Positions 5,964 to 12,363 of a stretch of 17,643 nucleotides of DNA are shown one piece after another. The stretch is from positions 1-17,643 of the forward strand of contig CAZNYK010000085.1 of the NCBI GenBank assembly GCA_964577215.1. Reading direction: 5' to 3'. Both the position numbers and the translations under genes were made by a program. Within the stretch, counting starts at the first letter, position 1. Every line of letters begins with the position of its first letter. This DNA is from UBA2329 sp964577215. GTDB lineage: Bacteria; Bacteroidota; Bacteroidia; Chitinophagales; Saprospiraceae. Below the pieces are notes generated by a model. The model saw nothing but the letters and a program-made list of their open reading frames with translations. It was not told the DNA's origin and made no database searches.

Positions 5964-8426
5964 TCATTTCCCGCCCGAAGAAGCCATATAGCCTTCCAAG
6001 CGACGGATAACTCCGTTGTAGTGATTAATTGCCTTTTCGGCGAGCGCCTTATCCCCCGGGTTTTGCATCAAATCCATGAGATAAGGGTACTGCCCCAAAT
6101 CGAATTGTTGTTCTTGCGCGTATTGGATTATGGGCGCCATGGCTTCCTGCATGCTGGAATAGGTGGCAGGAAGAAAGCGGTCCGCCACCATCTGGTTCAG
6201 GGTAGGCGATGTGGAATAGGAAGGCCCGCTTTGAGCCAGGGTACTGTTGCCGCTTACATCGAAGAAATGCGGCTCGTAGTCGGGATTGACCTGCTTGAGC
6301 GCCAATTGCATCTGGTTGACCACGATCTGGAGGTTTTCCACTTGTTGTGTCAGGTCGTTGGAATTAATCCCCACGGCAGTATTCACGTAATCGAACAATT
6401 TTTTGCCGTCGGTCTCTCCCCATGCGATGCCTATGATGCGGCTGTAATCCCGGGTTTTCATTTGATCCGGCGCTACGGCTATGGCCATGCCGTCGGCATT
6501 GCCGGAAGGCAGGATATAGTCGCCTTTATTGACCTTGCCGATGACCTTGACCTGCACCTGGCCCATGAAAGCTACTTTCTCATACAAACCTTCGTACCCA
6601 TCGGCAGGCATGGCGCCTATGACGGTAGGGCTTTGGGAGATGATCATGAATTTCTCGGCGTCCACAAAATGCTTGGAAATGATGCCGCCTTTAACGCCTA
6701 CCACGTCGCCGAAGGTAAACGCCTCGCCGGTGTCGGCTTTTTTGAGCCACTCGGCATAGTCGGCGCCGCCTGATTCGAAGGCTACGCCAAGGTTGATCTC
6801 ATTGTAAGCAATGTACCCTCCGAGTTTAATTCCATTCACTACCATGCCGATGGCTGCCCAGATCGCGTCATCGCAGTCGCCCACAATACAAAGGCCGGCC
6901 GCCGCCGCTGCATTAACGGCAAACACAATAATGGAGTAAGCGAAATCAAAAGTGGAATTCAGCAAGCCGAAGCCGTAGTTGCTGTTGAAAAACTGCGCTG
7001 CGGAGGAAGGCGGGTTGGGCGCCGGCTGGTTGGGGTCCGAACTGCTTCCGTAAACAGCGGCGGAATCCTGGTTGACTCCGTAGATGATGTCGTTGACGAT
7101 GCTCCGCGACACGCCGGTCAGGCCCTGGAAGCCTTCGATGCGGCCCATGGGCGAGCCGGTACCGTCGTACATGGTCAGGAAGTTGATATTGCGGTCGGGA
7201 AGGGCGGCATTCACTTTGATGGCCACGCCGTGAGAACCTCCTTCCACCCGCAGCGGGTAGGAATTGTAGTCTTCTTGCGTGCCGCCCAAGCCGGCCTGGA
7301 TGGTCACCTGGCCGTTGAGTTGGGAGGTGCCGCCTACGGTGAGCTTGCCCGTGGACTGGAGATCGCCGCCGATATTGGTGTTTTTCTCAATGCCTACGCC
7401 GCCTTCCACTATGAGGGCGCCGTTGTCTTTGTTAGTGGATTGGGTCGTGTTGTTCACCCGGAGGATGCCGTCGAGAGTGAGGCCGCCTGCCAGTCCCATA
7501 TCACCGCCGACGTTGACATTTTTTTCTACGCCGAGGCCGCCTTCCAATACCACTGCGCCGTTGTCTTTGGTGGTGGACTGGGTCGTATTGTTAAAGCGGA
7601 CGAGACCGCCGGTGGTGAGGTCGCCTGCAACATTGGCGTTGCCGTTTACATTAGAGTTGCCGTTCACATTGGAGTTGCCGTTCACATTGGCGTTGCCGTC
7701 CACATTGGAATTGCCGTCCACGTCGAGGTCATTGCCGATGTGGGCGTTGTTGACTACGTCCAGGTTGCGGCCGAAGTTGCCGTCGCGGGCGGCATTCACA
7801 TCGCGGCCCACGTTCACGTCCACGCCTACGCTGAGGCTGTTGTTCATGTTGATATTGCCGTTGGTCAGCACGCGCATGCGCTCCTGGTTGACGGTTTTGA
7901 TCACCAGGTCTTTGTTGTCTAGTGTTCCGAGGAAGTGCGGCCCGGGCAAGGTCTGGTCATTGCCGTTCACTTTCCAGAAAGCGGCGGTTTTTTCCTGGCC
8001 GTCGTCGCCTTTTACATTGTCGGCGGTGCCGGCATGGAAGGCGTAGGGAACTGCCATGAGCCTGCTGGCGCTGATAGGCAGGAATTCCCCGTTGCCGGTT
8101 TCGTCGAGGGCTAATTCCATCCAAATCTGGTATTCGCTCCAGGGTACGCGGGTGAAATCGCCGCTCAGGGTTTGCCCCTGGCCGATGACGAGGCTGAACA
8201 TGCCCAGTTCACCGGTGCGAATGCTATGGATTTCCTCATATACCGATTTGCCCTCGGCGTCGCCGGCCAGGAGGGAAACTTTGAGGTTGACGGCCTGGTT
8301 GGCCATGGGCGTTCCTTTGGCGTCGCGGGCTACGGCCTGGTAGTTGATGCCTTGAGGCACACCCTGGGCAAAGGCCAAAAGGCACATAAGAACAAAGGAA
8401 ATGGTAAAGAATAAATGCTTTTTCAT
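5964..8426 (-). CDS. B1: secreted phage-tail-fibre-like repeat protein (820 aa)
   Basis: Residues 1-21 are a signal peptide (MKKHLFFTISFVLMCLLAFAQ). Residues 22-~135 are the shared GINYQAVARDAKG...VPYAFHAGTA domain. Residues ~185-235 are the MNNSLSVGVDVNVGRD block shared with B2. Residues ~236-268 are near-perfect hexapeptides N(S/A)NVNG. Residues ~278-355 hold two STKDNGA...EGG...NVGG units. Residues ~475-545 are a long hydrophobic stretch with two cysteines (GLCIVGDCDD), longer than in B2/B3. SGGADYAEWLK (~552-562) opens the phage-fibre-like C-terminal domain; here Gly replaces the Ser found before ADYAE in B2 and B3. The region after ~690 (coiled coil, then a ~100-residue tail) diverges from the other two. 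It follows A1 by only 32 bp and precedes B2 by 113 bp. Function unknown; an exported surface fibre is the most economical reading. Confidence 0.7.
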   Translation of the reverse strand: MKKHLFFTISFVLMCLLAFAQGVPQGINYQAVARDAKGTPMANQAVNLKVSLLAGDAEGKSVYEEIHSIRTGELGMFSLVIGQGQTLSGDFTRVPWSEYQIWMELALDETGNGEFLPISASRLMAVPYAFHAGTADNVKGDDGQEKTAAFWKVNGNDQTLPGPHFLGTLDNKDLVIKTVNQERMRVLTNGNINMNNSLSVGVDVNVGRDVNAARDGNFGRNLDVVNNAHIGNDLDVDGNSNVDGNANVNGNSNVNGNSNVNGNANVAGDLTTGGLVRFNNTTQSTTKDNGAVVLEGGLGVEKNVNVGGDMGLAGGLTLDGILRVNNTTQSTNKDNGALIVEGGVGIEKNTNIGGDLQSTGKLTVGGTSQLNGQVTIQAGLGGTQEDYNSYPLRVEGGSHGVAIKVNAALPDRNINFLTMYDGTGSPMGRIEGFQGLTGVSRSIVNDIIYGVNQDSAAVYGSSSDPNQPAPNPPSSAAQFFNSNYGFGLLNSTFDFAYSIIVFAVNAAAAAGLCIVGDCDDAIWAAIGMVVNGIKLGGYIAYNEINLGVAFESGGADYAEWLKKADTGEAFTFGDVVGVKGGIISKHFVDAEKFMIISQSPTVIGAMPADGYEGLYEKVAFMGQVQVKVIGKVNKGDYILPSGNADGMAIAVAPDQMKTRDYSRIIGIAWGETDGKKLFDYVNTAVGINSNDLTQQVENLQIVVNQMQLALKQVNPDYEPHFFDVSGNSTLAQSGPSYSTSPTLNQMVADRFLPATYSSMQEAMAPIIQYAQEQQFDLGQYPYLMDLMQNPGDKALAEKAINHYNGVIRRLEGYMASSGGK
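7630..7719 (-). repeat. Five 18-bp tandem repeats in B1 encoding NVNGN(S/A)
   Basis: Five consecutive 18-bp units, plus-strand form acattggcgttgccgttt with 1-4 changes each, occupy 7630-7647, 7648-7665, 7666-7683, 7684-7701 and 7702-7719. On the coding strand they give hexapeptide repeats. The period is a multiple of three, so copy-number change would lengthen or shorten the shaft without a frameshift. Confidence 0.85.
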
Positions 8427-8458
8427 GATTTAAAAAGTGTTTGTGAGAAAGATGATTA

Positions 8459-8959
8459 TCAATGGGTTTTCACGATGCGGTACGTTTGCAGCAGTTGCCC
8501 TTGCCGGGTGGAGAACCGCAACAGGTACATTCCGTCAGGGTAGGTGCCTACATCAATATCCTGATCGGAGGGCGCAGGCAGGATTTGGCGTTGGAGCGAC
8601 TTTCCGTGCAGGTCGAACAATTCCCACACCAACTCCTCTTGCAGCAGTTCGCCGGGAAACTGCACGCTGAGCCGGCCGGAGGTGGGATTGGGCGCCACAC
8701 GGATGTCATATACGTAGGGGGCGGTCGTCGTCGGCGCTGCGGCTTCCACGTGCAGAACCGGTTGCTGGAATCCTTCCGTCCAGAGGCCGGAAGGCGTGGT
8801 AAGGGTAGCAACGGCAGGCTCGCCGAGCGTCCAGTCCAAACGGATGCGTTCCGTCCGGTCGGAGGCGCCTTGCGAGGCGATGACCTGTCGTTCCAAAAAG
8901 GATTGCGCGAACACAGCTGATCCGCAAATCAGGAGTGCCGCGATGAAGAGATACTTCAT
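8459..8959 (-). CDS. A1: small secreted protein with T9SS type-A sorting domain (166 aa)
   Basis: Residues 1-19 are a signal peptide (MKYLFIAALLICGSAVFAQ). A short domain, LERQVIASQGAS...LDWTLGEPAV...SGLWTEGFQQP, ends near residue 67. After a Thr/Ala/Pro-rich linker (~72-83), residues ~85-166 are the type-A sorting domain (IRVAPNPTSGRLSV, WELFDLHGKSLQR, GTYPDGMYLLRF, RIVKTH end). It is a paralogue of A2 with identical length and no indels. The start at 8959 begins the signal peptide; an in-frame ATG eight codons upstream would add FTLIFIR-like residues. It is first in the A1-B1-B2 unit. The mature domain is small and I do not recognise an activity. It may be a carrier or anchor for the neighbouring fibre proteins, but that rests on gene order only. 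Confidence 0.85.
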   Translation of the reverse strand: MKYLFIAALLICGSAVFAQSFLERQVIASQGASDRTERIRLDWTLGEPAVATLTTPSGLWTEGFQQPVLHVEAAAPTTTAPYVYDIRVAPNPTSGRLSVQFPGELLQEELVWELFDLHGKSLQRQILPAPSDQDIDVGTYPDGMYLLRFSTRQGQLLQTYRIVKTH

Positions 8960-9249
8960 ACGTATAAAGATTAAGGTGAACAATAAAACTCAGAACAACG
9001 TGCATTGGGTACCGCTCCTGGGGGGTGGAACGATTGATGGTAAGTGTCTAACCTCTCAAAAATACAGTTGTGTAATAAATCGGAAGGACGGTGCAATATT
9101 ACAATTATTAATTGAATTGCACGCAAAAATTTTTTATTTGGAAAAAACCCTTTTTGGGGAAATAAAAATCACCCTAATGAATGACAATTATCACCCCGAG
9201 CGCGCTCTTTTCCTGGTAATTTTAACCCTGAATAAAACCATTGAGAATC
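8960..9249. promoter_or_regulatory. Divergent intergenic region between A1 (minus) and hoxF (plus)
   Basis: About 290 bp without a gene. On the minus strand 9057-9064 reads TATTTTTG, an exact TAnnTTTG -7 box giving a ~90-nt leader for A1; no clear -33 TTG accompanies it. A G6 run is at 9020-9025. For hoxF the best plus-strand candidate is TAATTTTA (9217-9224), one mismatch from TAnnTTTG and 26 bp before the start, which is weak. An AT-rich dyad CAATT-ATT-AATTG is at 9102-9114. I do not recognise a known regulator site. Confidence 0.4.
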
Positions 9250-10989
9250 ATGAGGACTCATTTCCCCGACGAACCGCTGCGCTCCCATACGCTCGACATG
9301 CTCTGGAAGGCGCAGGATGAGAAGGGATACATATCCAATGAAGACATTAAGGACATATCTTCCCGGCTCGAAATCTCGGAGGTAGAGCTGGAAGGCGTGG
9401 CTTCTTTCTATCATTTTTTCCATCGAAAGCCCGCGGGTAAGTTTCGCATCTACATCAACAACAGCATCTTAGCCGAATTCAAAGGCTACCGCGACATCGT
9501 GCGCGCTTTTGAAAAAGCAACCGGCGCTCCGCTCGGAGGCACAGACCCGAGCGGCACTTTCGGCTTGTACGAAACGCCCTGCATCGGGCTGTGCGACCAG
9601 GAGCCTTCGGCGCTCATCAATTTTTATCCCTTTACCAACCTCACCAAGGACAAGGTAGAGCAGATCATTGACAGCCTGCGCTCGGGGGTAGGGGTGGAGT
9701 TTCTGGCCAACGCCGTGGATGACAACATACGCTATACGCCCGAGCGGGAAAAAACCATACTGCTGCGCGAATTCACGCCGGGCCGGGCGCTCGAGCCGCT
9801 CACCCGCATGATGCCGGAAGAGGTGCTCACACAGGTCAAAGAATCCGGCCTCGCTGGTCGCGGCGGAGCATTCTTCCCCACCGGCGTCAAATGGGAGCTT
9901 TGCCGCAAGAACGAAAGCGACTGCCGCTACATCGTGTGCAATGCCGACGAGGGCGAGCCGGGTACTTTTAAAGACCGCGTGCTTATCAACCGCCTGCCCG
10001 GGCTGCTCGTCGAGGGTATGATCGTGGCCGGTTATGCCGTGGGCGCCTGCCGGGGTATTATTTACCTCAGGGCCGAATACCGCTGGCTGCTGCCCAAACT
10101 TCACGCTGCGATAGAGATGTACGAACACATGGGCTGGCTCGGCGCCGAAGCCCCCACCAAGGATTCTTTCCGCTTCGACATCCGCATACAAATCGGCGCC
10201 GGCTCCTACGTCTGCGGCGAGGAAACCGCCCTGCTCGAATCCTTGGAGGGCAAACGCGGTGAACCCCGCACCAAGACTTACTTTCCGGTGGAGCGGGGTT
10301 ACCTGGGCAAACCCACCGTCATCAACAACGTGGAAACCCTCTGCGCCGCCGCCCGCGTCATGGAGCTCGGCGACGAGTTGTTCTCCTCGCTCGGCACCCC
10401 TGTGACCCGAGGCACCAAACTGCTCAGTGTAGCCGGCGACTGCAACCGGCCGGGCATTTTCGAGATCGAATGGGGCATGACAGTGGCCGAACTGCTCGAA
10501 CTCTGCGATGCGCCCGACCCCTACTTCATCCAGGTGAGCGGCCCTTCCGGGCAGTGTATCAGCGCCTGGGACAGCCACCGCCGCTTTGCCGGCGAAGACC
10601 TCCTCTGCGGTGGCGCCCTTATGACCTTTGGCGAAAACCGCGATATCCTGCAAATCCTGCGCAATTTCTCTGCTTTTTTCCAGCACGAGTCTTGCGGCAT
10701 GTGTACGCCCTGCCGCGCCGGAAACTTCATCTTCTCCCGCAAGTTGGACAAAATGGCGCGCGGCCTCGGCAGCTTGCAAGACATCACCGAAATGCAGCAA
10801 TGGGCGCAGATCATGAAACGCACCACCCGCTGCGGATTGGGCATGACAGCGCCCAACCCGCTGTTGTACGCGCTCGACCGTTTCCCGGAATATTTTGAGA
10901 AAAAATTGGACAGTACACGCACCGGTTTCAATCGCAGTTTCGACTTGGAAAGCGCTCTGGAAGACTACCGCGAGGCAGTTCAGCCCTAA
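9250..10989 (+). CDS. hoxF: NAD-reducing hydrogenase diaphorase subunit HoxF (NuoE-NuoF-like, 579 aa)
   Basis: HoxF carries the FMN and NAD(H) site where electrons from H2 reduce NAD+. Residues ~1-147 are a NuoE-like thioredoxin-fold domain (SFYHFFHRKPAGKFRIY, CIGLCDQEP with C111 and C115). The first two cysteines of the usual NuoE [2Fe-2S] site are N70 and A75, so that cluster is probably absent. Residues ~165-579 are NuoF-like: Gly-rich FMN loop GRGGAFFPTGVKW (203-215), CNADEGEPGTFKDR (230-243), NAD-binding GAGSYVCGEETALLES (317-331), SLBB region, and [4Fe-4S] ligands C482, C485, C488 and C528. The length is close to that of HoxF from other group 3d enzymes (~600 aa). The ATG at 9250 was chosen over a TTG three codons earlier. 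The next gene starts 10 bp after the stop. G-to-F at position 208 in the FMN loop is unusual. Confidence 0.93.
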   Translation: MRTHFPDEPLRSHTLDMLWKAQDEKGYISNEDIKDISSRLEISEVELEGVASFYHFFHRKPAGKFRIYINNSILAEFKGYRDIVRAFEKATGAPLGGTDPSGTFGLYETPCIGLCDQEPSALINFYPFTNLTKDKVEQIIDSLRSGVGVEFLANAVDDNIRYTPEREKTILLREFTPGRALEPLTRMMPEEVLTQVKESGLAGRGGAFFPTGVKWELCRKNESDCRYIVCNADEGEPGTFKDRVLINRLPGLLVEGMIVAGYAVGACRGIIYLRAEYRWLLPKLHAAIEMYEHMGWLGAEAPTKDSFRFDIRIQIGAGSYVCGEETALLESLEGKRGEPRTKTYFPVERGYLGKPTVINNVETLCAAARVMELGDELFSSLGTPVTRGTKLLSVAGDCNRPGIFEIEWGMTVAELLELCDAPDPYFIQVSGPSGQCISAWDSHRRFAGEDLLCGGALMTFGENRDILQILRNFSAFFQHESCGMCTPCRAGNFIFSRKLDKMARGLGSLQDITEMQQWAQIMKRTTRCGLGMTAPNPLLYALDRFPEYFEKKLDSTRTGFNRSFDLESALEDYREAVQP

Positions 10990-10999
10990 CCAAATAACC

Positions 11000-12274
11000 A
11001 TGAAAAAAAAGCTTGTAAATATCACCATTGACGGAAGGCCCATCGCGGCCGAAGAAGGTCAAAACATCGTGGAAGTGGCCAAAGCCAACGGCATTTTTAT
11101 CCCATCGCTATGCTACTATCCGCATATTGATCCGCCGCTCGGCTCCTGCCGGGTGTGCACCGTGATGGCCAACGGCAAATCGGCTGCGGCCTGCACCACG
11201 CTGGTCAAGGAAGGATTGGACATAGTGGTCAATACCGACGAACTGCAAGACTGGCGCAAGGCCGTGGTGGAGATGATGTACGCCGAGGGCAACCACTTCT
11301 GCCCCTCCTGCGAAAAAAGCGGCGACTGCGACCTGCAGGGCCTCGGATACCGGCTCGGCGTCACGGTATCCCGGTTTCCGCACTTGTTTGTAGATCACAT
11401 TGTGGACTACAATCCCAAGCGCATGGTCATAGAACACAACCGCTGTATCCGCTGCCGCCGCTGCGTGGAAGAGGTGCTTACCGACGATGGCCAACGGGTA
11501 TTCTCCTTCCAGAATCGCGGCAATACCACAGAGGTAGGAGTGGACTACGAACAGGAAGCCAAACTCACGCAGGAGCAGGCCGTTCGCGCCATGAATATCT
11601 GCCCTGTAGGCGCCATATTAGTGCGCGGCAAAAGCATGGCCCGCCCGCGCGGCGAACGCAAATACGACCAGGAGGACTCTATCGCCGAAGTGCCGCTGCC
11701 CAAGATCACGGCTCTCAAACCGCACCTGAGGCGCAAAAAGATAGTGGCCACTACCTCCTTGGCCGGCTGTTTCGGCTGCCACATGTCTATGCTCGATATA
11801 GACCTCGGCATACTCGACCTCATCGAATTGGTAGAGTTCAACAAATCGCCCATCAACGACATCAAGAAGTTCAGCAAGCACTGCGACGTGGGCATCATCG
11901 AAGGCGGCTGCTGCAACAGCGATAATGTGGAAGTGCTCAAAGCTTTCCGTGAAAATTGCGACGTGCTCATCGCCGTGGGCGAGTGCTCCATCTGGGGCGG
12001 CCTGCCGGCCATGCGCAATTTTGTGCCGCTCAAAGAGTGCTTGGTGGAAGCCTACAGTTCGGCCACCAACAATATCGAAGGCAAACTGGTGATCCCTCAC
12101 CACGCCGACCTGCCGGAAATCCTCGATCGCGTGTACGCCTGCAACGAAGTGGTGAAAATTGACCATTTCGTGCCGGGCTGCCCGCCCGATGCCAGCCATA
12201 TCTGGAAAGTGGTGAAGAATGTGCTCTTTGGTGAAAAATTTGCGGTGACGCAAGGTGAATTCAAATACGACTAA
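11000..12274 (+). CDS. hoxUY: Fused HoxU-HoxY: diaphorase Fe-S subunit plus hydrogenase small subunit (424 aa)
   Basis: One uninterrupted frame encodes two proteins that are separate in the well-known group 3d hydrogenases. Residues ~1-222 are HoxU (NuoG N-terminus-like): [2Fe-2S] ligands C38, C50, C53, C65; the EGNHFCPSCEKSGDC site with H99, C101, C104, C110; and a [4Fe-4S] site C149, C152, C155, C201 (CPVGAI). Residues ~223-245 are a charged/proline linker. Residues ~246-424 are HoxY: proximal cluster ligands C257 and C260 (AGCFGC), C329 (GECSIWGG), C394 (PGCPPD). The HoxU part ends GERKYDQEDS, which corresponds to the usual HoxU C-terminus, so the fusion is close to full-length plus full-length. 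The fusion hard-wires the electron path from the NiFe site to the HoxF flavin. Two extra cysteines, C304-C305, follow the EGG motif. It lies 10 bp after hoxF and 89 bp before hoxH. Confidence 0.93.
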   Translation: MKKKLVNITIDGRPIAAEEGQNIVEVAKANGIFIPSLCYYPHIDPPLGSCRVCTVMANGKSAAACTTLVKEGLDIVVNTDELQDWRKAVVEMMYAEGNHFCPSCEKSGDCDLQGLGYRLGVTVSRFPHLFVDHIVDYNPKRMVIEHNRCIRCRRCVEEVLTDDGQRVFSFQNRGNTTEVGVDYEQEAKLTQEQAVRAMNICPVGAILVRGKSMARPRGERKYDQEDSIAEVPLPKITALKPHLRRKKIVATTSLAGCFGCHMSMLDIDLGILDLIELVEFNKSPINDIKKFSKHCDVGIIEGGCCNSDNVEVLKAFRENCDVLIAVGECSIWGGLPAMRNFVPLKECLVEAYSSATNNIEGKLVIPHHADLPEILDRVYACNEVVKIDHFVPGCPPDASHIWKVVKNVLFGEKFAVTQGEFKYD

Positions 12275-12286
12275 AAAAGGTTTTAA

Positions 12287-12350
12287 TAGCTATGAGCTTC
12301 GAGGTCCGTCCTGCTCAAACTCGCAATTCATGGCTCGCGGCTCGCAGCTA
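12287..12350. repeat. Imperfect inverted repeat between hoxUY and hoxH
   Basis: TAGCTATGAGCTTCGAG (12287-12303) and CTCGCGGCTCGCAGCTA (12334-12350) can pair over 13 of 17 positions around a 30-nt loop. It fills most of the 89-bp gap in an otherwise tight operon. An AGGA ribosome-binding-like site (12355-12358) follows just before the hoxH ATG. The GCTCGCGGCTCGCAGCT composition looks like an interspersed palindromic repeat of the type seen in Bacteroidota intergenic DNA; this family assignment is from memory. Confidence 0.6.
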
Positions 12351-12363
12351 AAAAAGGATAGCA

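Noticed and set aside
7630..7719. CRISPR-like array
   Set aside because: The units are contiguous 18-bp repeats without spacers and lie in frame in a coding region.
7230..8046. Long plus-strand frames opposite B1 with repetitive VAVHIGVAVHIG-like sequence
   Set aside because: The repetition is the complement of the NVNGN hexapeptide repeats in B1, not an independent protein.
118..8426. Prophage or contractile injection system origin for the fibre-like genes
   Set aside because: No capsid, sheath, baseplate, terminase, integrase or lysis gene is present, and every fibre-like protein has a Sec signal peptide and sits beside a T9SS protein.
9100..9114. FNR/Crp-like operator upstream of hoxF (CAATT-ATT-AATTG)
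   Set aside because: The dyad does not match TTGAT-N4-ATCAA or TGTGA-N6-TCACA and lies ~136 bp before the start in an A/T-rich stretch where such dyads arise by chance.
9469..11043. 524-codon open frame on the minus strand opposite hoxF
   Set aside because: The plus strand encodes all NuoF/HoxF motifs over the same interval. The antisense frame has no recognisable domain and results from high GC and codon bias.
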